DNA of 33,752 bases from NCBI GenBank assembly GCA_015064485.1, contig SVSD01000017.1:1-33752 (forward strand), read 5' to 3'. Of this stretch, positions 15,913 to 24,119 are shown piece after piece. Source of the stretch: Oscillospiraceae bacterium (GTDB taxonomy: Bacteria > Bacillota > Clostridia > Oscillospirales > CAG-382). The position numbers and the translations under genes were made by a program. How positions within the stretch are numbered: the stretch's first letter is position 1; the number at the start of each line of letters is the position of its first letter. Under the pieces are notes generated by a model. The model had not been told where the DNA came from. It did no database searches and worked only from the letters and a program-made list of their open reading frames with translations.

Positions 15913-16980
15913 ATGATATTTAAGGAAACAAAAATTTTTAAAATATCCGATTCTTTTCCCACAAAGGAAGATATAGAAAAGCTCAAAGAAGCTGCGGATA
16001 TAATAAAAGCGGGAGGAACTGTTTGCTTCCCGACAGAAACAGTTTACGGACTCGGAGCCAACGCTCTTGATGCTGAAGCAGTTAAGGAAATATTCGTTGC
16101 CAAAGGAAGGCCACAGGACAATCCGCTCATCATACATCTTGACGAAATAGAAAATGCGGAAAAATACTGTTTATATAAGGAAAATCCTTATATAAACAAG
16201 CTTATAAAATTCTTTCCCGGTCCCCTTACTGCAATACTGAAAAAAAGAGATGTAGTCCCCTGCATTGTAACTGCAAATCTTGACAGCGTAGGTGTCCGAA
16301 TCCCCGAAAATCCAATAGCCCACGAATTCTTGCGTCTTTGCGGAGTTCCCGTAGCTGCACCGTCTGCAAACATCTCGGGCAAACCCAGCCCCACATGCGC
16401 AGACCATGTTATTGAGGACCTTTTCGGCAAAGTTGATGCTATTATTTATGCCGGAAACTGCGATGTAGGTCTTGAATCTACAATCGTATCTCTTGTCAAA
16501 GATCCTCCCATTCTCTTAAGGCCGGGAGGGATAACCTACGAAATGCTTTGCGATGCACTTTGCGAAGTTGCAGTATCTGACGCTGTACTTTCCGAAATGA
16601 AACCGGATGACAAAGCTTCCGCTCCCGGTATGAAATACAAGCATTATGCCCCGAAAACCCCCGTATTCCTCGTTATGGGAAACGATAAAAAGGTAATAGA
16701 TTTTCTGAAAGACAAACAGACAGGCGAAAGCTGTGCAATTCTTGCTTTTACGGAGGATTTAAAGTATCTTGAAAGCAAAAATGTATTTGATATCGGAAGT
16801 AAATCAAATCCCGATGAAAACGCAAAGCGAATTTTTGCACATTTGAGAGCAACAGACTCGATTTGCGGACTTTTGAATGTATATGTACACATTTCAGACG
16901 ATAAGAGCGGTCTTCGTCTTGCGGTATTCAACCGTCTTTTGAAGGCATCCGCGTATCACATAATCACACTTGAGGATTAA
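15913..16980 (+). CDS. tsaC: L-threonylcarbamoyladenylate synthase (Sua5/YwlC type)
   Basis: Makes threonylcarbamoyl-AMP for the t6A37 modification of ANN-decoding tRNAs. The N-terminal YrdC domain (about 1-210) has the KGRPQDNPLIIHL and TVCFPTETVYGLG motifs. A C-terminal Sua5 domain follows (about 235-355), joined by the KHYAPKTP linker. The 355-residue length shows the two-domain Sua5 form rather than the short TsaC. It lies between prfA (17-bp gap) and coaE. Confidence 0.95.
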   Translation: MIFKETKIFKISDSFPTKEDIEKLKEAADIIKAGGTVCFPTETVYGLGANALDAEAVKEIFVAKGRPQDNPLIIHLDEIENAEKYCLYKENPYINKLIKFFPGPLTAILKKRDVVPCIVTANLDSVGVRIPENPIAHEFLRLCGVPVAAPSANISGKPSPTCADHVIEDLFGKVDAIIYAGNCDVGLESTIVSLVKDPPILLRPGGITYEMLCDALCEVAVSDAVLSEMKPDDKASAPGMKYKHYAPKTPVFLVMGNDKKVIDFLKDKQTGESCAILAFTEDLKYLESKNVFDIGSKSNPDENAKRIFAHLRATDSICGLLNVYVHISDDKSGLRLAVFNRLLKASAYHIITLED

Positions 16981-16981
16981 A

Positions 16982-17593
16982 ATGAAAGTAATAGGACTTA
17001 CAGGTCAAACCGGCGCAGGAAAAGGTGCTTTTTGCAAGGTATTGGAAAAATACGGTATTCCTTTTCTTGATACCGACAAAACAGCAAGAGAAGTTGTGGG
17101 AAAAGGAAGCCCTTGCCTTTTGGAATTATGCCGCCATTTCGGAAACGGTATTTTGAATGATGACGGTACATTAAACCGCAAGGCGCTTGGCAATATCGCT
17201 TTTTCCGATAAAAACGAGCTTGAAGTACTGAACAGCATTACTCACAAATACATAACACAAAGAATCAATTTGTGGCTTTCGGTTCAAAAAAAGCTTGGCT
17301 TTTGCGCCGCAGTTATTGATGCCCCTCAGCTTTTTGAAAGCGGTGCTGTCAATATGTGTGATGTAACAGTCGCACTTATTGCCGACGAAAAGACACGCCT
17401 TTCAAGAATTATCGACCGCGACGGCATCGACGAAGAATACGCGAAAAAAAGAATGGCATCTCAGAATGACGAATCTTTTTTTATAGAAAAATGCGACTAT
17501 GTCATATACAATAACGGTTCCGAAAAGGAGCTTGAAGAAGAAACCGTTGCGTTTTTAAAAAAGAACATATTACACTTTACGGAGGATAAATGA
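16982..17593 (+). CDS. coaE: Dephospho-CoA kinase
   Basis: Last step of coenzyme A synthesis: ATP-dependent phosphorylation of dephospho-CoA. The P-loop is GQTGAGKG (residues 8-15), followed by the family's DTDKTAREV motif. The ATG at 16982 is 2 bp past the tsaC stop and has GAGGA within the tsaC end. It overlaps the next gene by 4 bp. About 204 residues, normal length. Confidence 0.95.
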   Translation: MKVIGLTGQTGAGKGAFCKVLEKYGIPFLDTDKTAREVVGKGSPCLLELCRHFGNGILNDDGTLNRKALGNIAFSDKNELEVLNSITHKYITQRINLWLSVQKKLGFCAAVIDAPQLFESGAVNMCDVTVALIADEKTRLSRIIDRDGIDEEYAKKRMASQNDESFFIEKCDYVIYNNGSEKELEEETVAFLKKNILHFTEDK

Positions 17594-18174
17594 AAAAAAC
17601 TCTGACGATTTTATTTATTCTTTTGCTTTCCTGCCTTGTTGCAACACTTGTCGGGATAATAGGCGAAAATATAAATAAAAAAATTCATCCTATGAAATAC
17701 AGCGAAAATGTTGAATACTATTCAAAGCTTTATGATGTTCCCGAGCCTATAATTTATGCTGTTATTAAAACAGAAAGCTCGTTTAAGGCAGATGCGGTAT
17801 CCCCGGCAGGCGCTATAGGTCTTATGCAGATAACACCCGATACATTCGAATGGCTCTGCACAAAAACAGGCGAAACTTATGATGTCAGACTTTTAAAAGA
17901 CCCGGACACAAATATCCGTTACGGCACATATTTTTTAAGTCTTCTTCACAACGAATTCAGAGCTTGGGAAACCGTCTACGCCGCATATAACGCAGGAAGA
18001 ACAAGGGTAAACGGCTGGCTTGACAGTGAAGAATACAATAACAGCGGTCGGCTTAAAAACATTCCCATCAAGGAAACAAGAGAATATGTTGAAAAGGTAA
18101 CCAAAAGAGCAAAAACATACGAAAAACTGTATTTTGAAGAAGCAAAAACAATAAAAGATGCTGTAACCGAATGA
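17590..18174 (+). CDS. Membrane-anchored lytic transglycosylase (SLT domain)
   Basis: An N-terminal hydrophobic anchor or signal (about 5-25) precedes an SLT goose-lysozyme-like domain. The catalytic glutamate is Glu62 in IKTESSFKADAVSPAGAIGLMQI, and later motifs AYNAGRTRVNGWL and TREYVEKV are present. It cleaves the glycan strands of peptidoglycan outside the membrane. At 194 residues it is a minimal Slt/YjbJ-type enzyme. The coaE-transglycosylase order is frequent in Clostridia. ATGA overlap with coaE implies coupled translation. Confidence 0.92.
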   Translation: MKKTLTILFILLLSCLVATLVGIIGENINKKIHPMKYSENVEYYSKLYDVPEPIIYAVIKTESSFKADAVSPAGAIGLMQITPDTFEWLCTKTGETYDVRLLKDPDTNIRYGTYFLSLLHNEFRAWETVYAAYNAGRTRVNGWLDSEEYNNSGRLKNIPIKETREYVEKVTKRAKTYEKLYFEEAKTIKDAVTE

Positions 18175-18202
18175 ATTAATATGTACGAAAGGAAATGATA
18201 AA

Positions 18203-19615
18203 ATGGCAAAAAAGACAAAGACAGAAGCAGAACTTCTTAAAGAAAAACTTTTCTATGAACGCAAAAACGCCCTTTCTGATGTAACAGAAAAAAGCGAGAA
18301 AGAAATAACTGAATATGCCGAAAACTACAAAAAGTTCCTTGACGCCGCAAAAACAGAAAGAGAATCTGTAGAGTTTGCGATAAATTATGCAAAAGAAAAC
18401 GGATTTAAGGAATTCGAATACGGCAAAAAATATAAAGCGGGCGATAAGATATACTATAACAACCGTGATAAGAGCATTTATCTCGTTGTTATCGGAAAAG
18501 AAAATATCGAAAAGGGTGTAAGCATCGCAGCAGCCCATATCGACAGTCCGAGAATAGATCTTAAACAATGTCCCTTGTATGAAGATTCGGGAATGGCCTT
18601 TTTTAAGACCCATTACTACGGCGGCATCAAAAAATACCAATGGACTGCAATCCCTCTTGCGCTTCACGGTACAATAGCTTTAAAGGGCGGAAAGAAAATT
18701 GATCTTTCGATCGGCGAAAAGCAGGAAGATCCGGTATTTTATATCACCGATCTTCTCCCCCATCTCGGTAAAGACCAGATGGCCAATACAGGTTCAAAGA
18801 TTATAAAAGGAGAAGGTCTTAATATCCTCGTAGGTTCTAAGCCTTATCCCGGAGAAAAATCAAAAGATTCGATAAAACTCAATATTCTTTCTCTTCTAAA
18901 CAAAGAATACGGAATTACCGAAGAAGATTTTATCTCCGCAGAGCTTTCGCTTGTACCTGCAGAAAAAGCAAGAGATCTTGGCTTTGACCGCAGTATGATA
19001 TGTGCTTACGGACACGACGACAGAGTTTGTTCATACCCAATTTTGACAGCAGCGGTAGAAGCTTCAAAAAAGACTCCGAAACACACACTTATCACAATTC
19101 TTGCCGACAAGGAAGAAACAGGCAGTAACGGAAACACAGGTATGAGATCCCAGGCATTTGACGATATGCTTCGTGAGATATGTGTAAATATGGGTGCAAA
19201 CGAAAGAATGGTATATGCAAATTCGAGATGCCTTTCCGCCGATGTAAATGCTTGTTACGATCCCAATTATTCGGAAGTTTATGAAGCGAAAAATTCTGCA
19301 TTTTTGAATTGCGGCGTTTGTGTTACAAAATTTACGGGAAGCGGAGGAAAATCCTCAACAAACGATGCTTCCGCCGAATATATGGCAGAAATTCGCGATA
19401 TTCTTGACAATGCTGAGGTATCCTGGCAGACAGGAGAGCTCGGAAAGGTAGATCAGGGCGGCGGCGGAACTGTCGCATATATGCTTGCACAAAGAAATAT
19501 CGAAACTGTAGATATCGGTGTTCCCGTGCTTTCAATGCACGCCCCCTATGAAGTAATTTCGAAATCAGACCTTTTCTCGGCATACAAAGCATTTTCCGCT
19601 TTCTTTGCAAGATAA
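18203..19615 (+). CDS. M18 family aspartyl aminopeptidase
   Basis: 470-residue dinuclear-zinc aminopeptidase. Family motifs include AAAHIDSPRIDLK (first metal His and Asp), DKEETGSNGNTG with the catalytic Glu pair, YGHDDRVC and, near the C-terminus, GVPVLSMHAPYE with the last metal His. M18 enzymes remove N-terminal acidic and other residues from peptides in the cytoplasm. AAAGGA lies upstream of the ATG. It is the last gene before a terminator-like hairpin. Confidence 0.93.
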   Translation: MAKKTKTEAELLKEKLFYERKNALSDVTEKSEKEITEYAENYKKFLDAAKTERESVEFAINYAKENGFKEFEYGKKYKAGDKIYYNNRDKSIYLVVIGKENIEKGVSIAAAHIDSPRIDLKQCPLYEDSGMAFFKTHYYGGIKKYQWTAIPLALHGTIALKGGKKIDLSIGEKQEDPVFYITDLLPHLGKDQMANTGSKIIKGEGLNILVGSKPYPGEKSKDSIKLNILSLLNKEYGITEEDFISAELSLVPAEKARDLGFDRSMICAYGHDDRVCSYPILTAAVEASKKTPKHTLITILADKEETGSNGNTGMRSQAFDDMLREICVNMGANERMVYANSRCLSADVNACYDPNYSEVYEAKNSAFLNCGVCVTKFTGSGGKSSTNDASAEYMAEIRDILDNAEVSWQTGELGKVDQGGGGTVAYMLAQRNIETVDIGVPVLSMHAPYEVISKSDLFSAYKAFSAFFAR

Positions 19616-19629
19616 ATTCAATATAAACC

Positions 19630-19685
19630 CGACGGTATATTTTTATGTCTTTTGTTTAGAATAAGACCATATACCGTCGTTTTTT
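19630..19685 (+). terminator. Compound hairpin with T run, upstream of the tepA-like gene
   Basis: An 11-bp outer stem (19630-19640 with 19669-19679) encloses an inner 5-bp stem (GTCTT 19647-19651 with AAGAC 19663-19667), and six T follow (19680-19685). It has terminator form for the M18 gene, but the next ribosome binding site begins only 3 bp later. It may therefore be an attenuator or a processing site. Confidence 0.7.
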
Positions 19686-19697
19686 ATGGAGAATTAT

Positions 19698-20393
19698 ATG
19701 AACGAAAATGAAAACCAGGAAAATCTTGAAGAAGAGCTTATACAAAACGCAAATATCAGACGCTCCGGTGCAATACGCACCCAAAAAGACGATATTTGTG
19801 TACAAACTCTTATTATCGCAGGACAGGTAGAAGGCCATTACGCTCTTTCCTCCCAAACGAAAAGTACAAAATACGAACACATCCTCCCTCAGCTTGTCGG
19901 CGTTGAAGAAAGCGATGATATTGACGGATTGCTTATCCTTTTAAACACGATGGGCGGAGATGTGGAGGCAGGCCTTGCAATTGCCGAAATGATCTCGGGT
20001 ATGAGCAAACCCACAGTTTCGCTTGTTCTGGGCGGCGGACATTCTATAGGCGTTCCCCTCGCCGTATCTGCAAAAAAATCATTTATAGTTCCGTCTGCCA
20101 CAATGACTGTTCATCCCGTCAGAATGAACGGACTTGTTATAGGTGTCCCGCAGGCATTTACCTACTTTTCAAGAATGCAGAAACGGATAATTGATTTTGT
20201 AACAAGCCATTCAAGGGTAAAAGAAGAAACACTAAAAAAACTTATGCTTGAAACGGATGAACTTGTCGCAGATATCGGAACTGTGATAGACGGAAAGGAA
20301 GCGGTAGAACTTGGGCTTATTGACTCTGTGGGCACTCTTTCCGATGCTATATCTGAGCTTAAAAATATGGTAAGACAAAAAAATAATATATGA
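19698..20393 (+). CDS. tepA: ClpP-fold serine protease, TepA-like
   Basis: About 231 residues of the ClpP/crotonase-like fold. The catalytic Ser is in GGGHSIGVPLAVSA and the His in TMTVHPVRM, with the ILLNTMGGDVEAGLAIAEMI oligomer and substrate strand. This is the pattern of the TepA/YmfB group, described in Bacillus as translocation-enhancing and linked to degradation of spore proteins. There is no signal peptide, so it is cytoplasmic. The start is the ATG at 19698, with GGAG at 19688-19691; an in-frame ATG at 19686 would contain that site. Compound hairpins flank the gene. Confidence 0.86.
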   Translation: MNENENQENLEEELIQNANIRRSGAIRTQKDDICVQTLIIAGQVEGHYALSSQTKSTKYEHILPQLVGVEESDDIDGLLILLNTMGGDVEAGLAIAEMISGMSKPTVSLVLGGGHSIGVPLAVSAKKSFIVPSATMTVHPVRMNGLVIGVPQAFTYFSRMQKRIIDFVTSHSRVKEETLKKLMLETDELVADIGTVIDGKEAVELGLIDSVGTLSDAISELKNMVRQKNNI

Positions 20394-20396
20394 TAA

Positions 20397-20438
20397 ATGC
20401 ACCCGGTTTCTTTGTATGCATAAAGACGCCGGGTGCAT
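20397..20438 (+). terminator. Compound hairpin after the tepA-like gene
   Basis: A perfect 10-bp outer stem (20397-20406 with 20429-20438) and an inner TCTTT/AAAGA pairing within its 22-nt loop. A weak TATATTATAT replaces a true T run, so termination may be partial and the LysM-GH18 gene may be read through. Confidence 0.6.
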
Positions 20439-20473
20439 ATATTATATAACAAATGAAGATTTCAGGAGTAAAT

Positions 20474-21754
20474 ATGATAATACATACAGTAAAAAGCAGC
20501 GAGACCGTTTATTCGATCTCATCTTTATACGGAGTAAGCAGTGAGCTTACCGTAATCAACAACGGTCTTTCGGGAATCGAAAACAGAATCCCCGAAGGCT
20601 TGAGTCTTGTGATATTGGAGCCGGATATAACATATACCGTAAAAGAAAACGATACAACACGAGGAATTGCCAACAGCTACGGTATTTCTCTCAATACCCT
20701 TTATAGAAACAATCTGATTTTAAATGGTGAAGATCTGATTTTCCCTGGTCAGACTCTTGTTATAAAATATAAAGACGAACCGCTTTACGATTACAGCATC
20801 GGCGGATACGCATATACTTCAATAAATGAAGAGCTTTTAAACGAAACCCTTCCTTTTATGAAACTTTTTATGCCTTTTACATATGGATTTAATGCACAAG
20901 GCGAAATTGTCGAGCTTGATGACGAAATAATACTTTCAAGGCTTTTCCATTACGGTGCAGGAGAAGGTTATTTCCACCTTTCGACCCTTACAGAAAAGGG
21001 AAATTTCAGCAACACTTTGTCATCGCAGATTCTCGCAGAGCGGAATTTGTGGAGTACGCTTGCCGATAACATTATAGAAATAATGAATGAAAAAAACTAT
21101 TCGGGACTTGATATTGATTTTGAATTTTTAAACAGCTCCGACCGCTATATTTATCCCGAATTCATAGCATATATGAGAGCAAGAGTAAACGAAATCGGAA
21201 AAAAACTGATAGTAGCGGTCCCACCTAAAACCTCCGCTGATCAGCCCGGACAGCTTTATGAAGGGGTCGACTACAGGCTCCTCGGCGAAGCCGCAGATTA
21301 TGTTCTCTGTATGACCTACGAGTGGGGCTATACATACGGCCCGCCCCTTCCCGTTTCCCCGATACCTTCGATACGGAGAGTTCTCGATTACGCCATAACC
21401 GAAATATCTCCGGAGAAAATATATATGGGTATATCAAACTACGGATATGACTGGAGGCTTCCGTATATACAAGGCGAAACAAGAGCAAGATCACTTTCAA
21501 ATATCGAAGCTGTCCGTCTTGCCTCCGATACAGGTTCAAGAATACTTTACAGCGGCGAATACGAAGCACCGTATTTCAATTATATTGATTCGGACGGTTT
21601 CGCGCACGAAGTATGGTTTGAGGATGCGCGAAGCATTTTTGCAAAGCTTCGTCTTATTGAAGAATACTCTCTTTACGGCGGTCTTTACTGGAATATTAAT
21701 AGGGAAAATCCTCAAAATCTTGCTGTTTTATCATCAATTATGAAATACGATTAA
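20474..21754 (+). CDS. LysM-GH18 glycosidase, SleL/YaaH-like spore cortex enzyme
   Basis: Two LysM peptidoglycan-binding domains (about 1-45 and 47-95, each ending in a VIxEP or LVIKY strand) are followed by a GH18 TIM barrel (about 105-425). The catalytic motif appears as YSGLDIDFEF with the acid Glu at the end. There is no signal peptide, as in SleL/YaaH enzymes, which are packaged in the spore and cleave cortex glycan on germination. The start at 20474 has AGGAG 5 bp before it. With the Spo0A homologue this is the second sporulation-linked gene in the window. General chitinase-like activity is less likely given LysM and no export signal. Confidence 0.88.
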   Translation: MIIHTVKSSETVYSISSLYGVSSELTVINNGLSGIENRIPEGLSLVILEPDITYTVKENDTTRGIANSYGISLNTLYRNNLILNGEDLIFPGQTLVIKYKDEPLYDYSIGGYAYTSINEELLNETLPFMKLFMPFTYGFNAQGEIVELDDEIILSRLFHYGAGEGYFHLSTLTEKGNFSNTLSSQILAERNLWSTLADNIIEIMNEKNYSGLDIDFEFLNSSDRYIYPEFIAYMRARVNEIGKKLIVAVPPKTSADQPGQLYEGVDYRLLGEAADYVLCMTYEWGYTYGPPLPVSPIPSIRRVLDYAITEISPEKIYMGISNYGYDWRLPYIQGETRARSLSNIEAVRLASDTGSRILYSGEYEAPYFNYIDSDGFAHEVWFEDARSIFAKLRLIEEYSLYGGLYWNINRENPQNLAVLSSIMKYD

Positions 21755-21929
21755 AATTTACAAATAATACTTGAAAATATTTTCCTTCATATATAATATA
21801 GTAATGTAATTATATATTTACTAAGTTTTTGTATTTAGCAAAATATTTATTTCAAATCACAGTTTATATATTAAAAACACAATTTGTAGTAAATTTTTGA
21901 ATATTTTTATAAAAAAATACTAAATACAC
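21755..21929. other. Very AT-rich upstream region, possible UP element
   Basis: No gene was seen. Long A and T tracts immediately upstream of the -35 at 21930 resemble an UP element for the RNA polymerase alpha subunit. No clear terminator follows the LysM-GH18 gene here. Confidence 0.4.
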
Positions 21930-21947
21930 TTGACAAAATGATTTAGT
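21919..21947. promoter_or_regulatory. Inverted repeat around the -35 of the secreted-protein gene
   Basis: ACTAAAT (21919-21925) and ATTTAGT (21941-21947) flank the TTGACA box with a 15-bp gap. The position suits a repressor or activator site; the binding protein is unknown. Confidence 0.4.
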
Positions 21948-21958
21948 GCATATATAAT
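21930..21958 (+). promoter_or_regulatory. Perfect-consensus promoter of the secreted-protein gene
   Basis: TTGACA (21930-21935), 17 bp, TATAAT (21953-21958), with A/T tracts upstream. Predicted to be very strong. Confidence 0.9.
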
Positions 21959-21997
21959 ATAATCAAGTATAAAAAATATTATATGGAGGAATTTTTT

Positions 21998-22975
21998 ATG
22001 AAAAAACTCACAGCACTTATACTTACTCTTGTTATGCTCGTAAGCATGACAGCAATTGTTCCTGTAAGCGCAGAAGAAATCATCATCGCTCCTGCTCAGA
22101 CAGAGTATGTTGTAGAACCCGGTGAAACTTTCACTATCGAATGGAAGTCCGCTATTGCCGGCGCTTACAACTTGATTTCTATCCTCACTCCTTACGACTC
22201 CGCTATCCTCACAAACGGAACAGGCTTGTACCTCATTCCTACTGATGATGCTACTATGGGTCTTTCCGAATTGGAAGTAGATGATACTCAGATTTCTGTT
22301 CAGTATTTCGTTGATGCTACTGACTTCGAAGCTGAAGCTGGTACACTTCTCTACAGCGTTCAGTTCACAATGGCTGAAGGTGCAGCTCCCGGCACAGAAG
22401 TTGTTCTCGAACCCTTCGTAGACTACCTCTGCTTTGATCAGACTGACTTCTACGGCGACGAAGGTTTTGTAATTCCCGCTGTAACAGTTACGGTTGCTGG
22501 CGGCGAACCCGAAATCAATGAAGACGTTGAAAACCTCACAGCTGAAGGTTACCAGATTCGTGTTCCTTACTCCGGCGCTGAAGCAACATCTTTCGGTTAC
22601 CGTTTCGTATCCAAGGTTGATGTTACAAACTACGCTAACTACAAGGAACTCGGTACTCTCGTAATTCCCGCAGATAAGCTTGAAGGCGACCTCACAGTAG
22701 ATACTGATGATGTTGCAAAGGTCGTTGCTGAAAAGTTTATGTCTGAGACAACTGAAACAGTTAAGCAGTTCAATGCTACTATGATCGAAATCAAGGATGC
22801 TAACTACGCTAAGGACTTCACATACCGTCCTTACATCGTTCTCGAAGATGACTCTATCGTATACGGTGAAGTTGCTACAAACAACATTCTTGAAACAATC
22901 ACAGGTCTCTACGCTGAACTCAACGCTGAACAGCAGACTTGGGTTGCTGAAAATGTTCCCGGTTTCAACGCATAA
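21998..22975 (+). CDS. Abundant secreted protein with a cohesin-like N-terminal domain
   Basis: A Sec signal peptide (about 1-25, MKKLTALILTLVMLVSM and cleavage after VSA) is followed by two parts. Residues about 30-170 resemble a cohesin-like beta-sandwich (VEPGETFTIEWKS, a GAYNLISILTPYDS strand, closing VTVTVAGG). This is a pattern judgement, not a firm family call. Residues about 180-325 form a second domain with GYQIRVPYSG, GYRFVSKVD, ELGTLVIPADKL and FTYRPYIVL, similar to a module I recall from surface proteins of gut Clostridia. No sortase motif, dockerin or membrane anchor is seen. A strong promoter, GGAGG and a codon set rich in GCT, CTC, AAC, TTC and TCC point to high expression. The precise function is unknown. 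Confidence 0.82.
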   Translation: MKKLTALILTLVMLVSMTAIVPVSAEEIIIAPAQTEYVVEPGETFTIEWKSAIAGAYNLISILTPYDSAILTNGTGLYLIPTDDATMGLSELEVDDTQISVQYFVDATDFEAEAGTLLYSVQFTMAEGAAPGTEVVLEPFVDYLCFDQTDFYGDEGFVIPAVTVTVAGGEPEINEDVENLTAEGYQIRVPYSGAEATSFGYRFVSKVDVTNYANYKELGTLVIPADKLEGDLTVDTDDVAKVVAEKFMSETTETVKQFNATMIEIKDANYAKDFTYRPYIVLEDDSIVYGEVATNNILETITGLYAELNAEQQTWVAENVPGFNA

Positions 22976-23004
22976 TTTATTAAATAGTTAATAATAGTGC
23001 TTCT

Positions 23005-23034
23005 TGTGGCACCTTCCATATGGAAGGTGCCACA
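23005..23034. terminator. 30-bp perfect palindrome after the secreted-protein gene
   Basis: A GC-rich perfect palindrome with 15-bp arms meeting at CATATG, 29 bp past the stop. It can form a very stable hairpin for termination or mRNA 3'-end protection. Only a weak ATTATGTTT follows. Confidence 0.7.
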
Positions 23035-23140
23035 ATTATGTTTGCCGCTGCCATTAGTTTATACCATATGATTTAAACGACATTTAGTTTTATTTATGTT
23101 TCTTATATTAAATTGCAATCTATAAGAGGTACCTTTTCAA

Positions 23141-24025
23141 ATGCAAAAACTCGGAATTCTGTCTGTGCTTACCGCCGGCGTCTTATGGGGCAGCATGGGC
23201 TTATTTGTAAGAATACTCACCCGGGACTATGGTTTCACATCTTTCCAGGTCGTAACTTTAAGGCTTACTATTGCCGCTGCCTGTTTTCTAATTCTTTCTT
23301 TTATAAAAGGAATCGGGATATTAAAGGTTAAAATTTCTCATATACCGATACTTTTTTGTGCCGGCTTTTTCGGCATATTTTCGCTTTCTGTTACATATTT
23401 TCTTTCGATGAAATATTCTTCCCTTTCTCTTGCCGCAATACTTATGTATACAGCTCCGATCTTTGTTATGATAGCATCATTCTTTCTTTTTAAAGAAAAA
23501 ATGACTTTTATGAAGATGTTATCACTTATCTTTGCTACAATAGGGCTTGTGTGTGTTTCGGGTATATTTAACGGCGATGTGGGTGTAACAGTGCCGGGGG
23601 TCATATTCGGTCTTCTTTCGGGTCTTACATACGGCTCATACAGTATATTCGGAAAATACGCTTTGCGTCACTATCAGTCGTACACAGTAACCGCCTGGGC
23701 TTTTATTTTTGCAGGATTAAGTTCTCTTTTTATCGGGAATATCGGCGATATATATAACAAGATTTCGGCCAATATTTCGCCTTTGTTTATTTTGCTAATC
23801 GTTAGTATGGGAATAATAACAGCCTTTCTCCCCTTTTTATTCTATACGATCGGCTTATCAAAGTTAAATGCTTCAAAGGCTATAATTTTAGCCTCTGTAG
23901 AACCTCTTGTAGCAACAGTTTTTGGCATCACGGTCTTTAAAGAGCCGACTGATATTATATCAATCGTCGGCATATTTACTATACTTACAGCCGTTGTAAT
24001 GTCATCAGCAAAAAAAGACAGATAG
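23141..24025 (+). CDS. DMT-superfamily transporter (two EamA domains)
   Basis: 294 residues with ten predicted transmembrane helices arranged as two EamA repeats (about 5-137 and 150-288). Typical opening AGVLWGSMGLFVR and the repeat-end signatures ending LGLV/AVV are visible. Family members export or import metabolites such as amino acids; the substrate cannot be told. The only ribosome site is AAGAGG about 10 bp upstream. It stands alone between two terminators, and no clear promoter was recognised in 23035-23140. Confidence 0.88.
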   Translation: MQKLGILSVLTAGVLWGSMGLFVRILTRDYGFTSFQVVTLRLTIAAACFLILSFIKGIGILKVKISHIPILFCAGFFGIFSLSVTYFLSMKYSSLSLAAILMYTAPIFVMIASFFLFKEKMTFMKMLSLIFATIGLVCVSGIFNGDVGVTVPGVIFGLLSGLTYGSYSIFGKYALRHYQSYTVTAWAFIFAGLSSLFIGNIGDIYNKISANISPLFILLIVSMGIITAFLPFLFYTIGLSKLNASKAIILASVEPLVATVFGITVFKEPTDIISIVGIFTILTAVVMSSAKKDR

Positions 24026-24037
24026 AACATTTAAAAA

Positions 24038-24067
24038 CCTCTCCAAATAGGAGAGGCTTTAATTTTT
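24038..24067 (+). terminator. Terminator of the DMT transporter gene
   Basis: CCTCTCC and GGAGAGG stem with a 5-nt loop (24038-24056), then CTTTAATTTTT. Confidence 0.85.
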
Positions 24068-24076
24068 AAGATAACA

Positions 24077-24112
24077 AAAGCAGCTTGTATCGAGTAGGAT
24101 ACAAGCTGCTTT
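24077..24112 (-). terminator. Terminator after folD, probably bidirectional
   Basis: A perfect 15-bp stem (24077-24091 with 24098-24112) and a 6-nt loop, T-rich on both sides. It lies just past the folD stop. Confidence 0.85.
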
Positions 24113-24119
24113 TATACTT

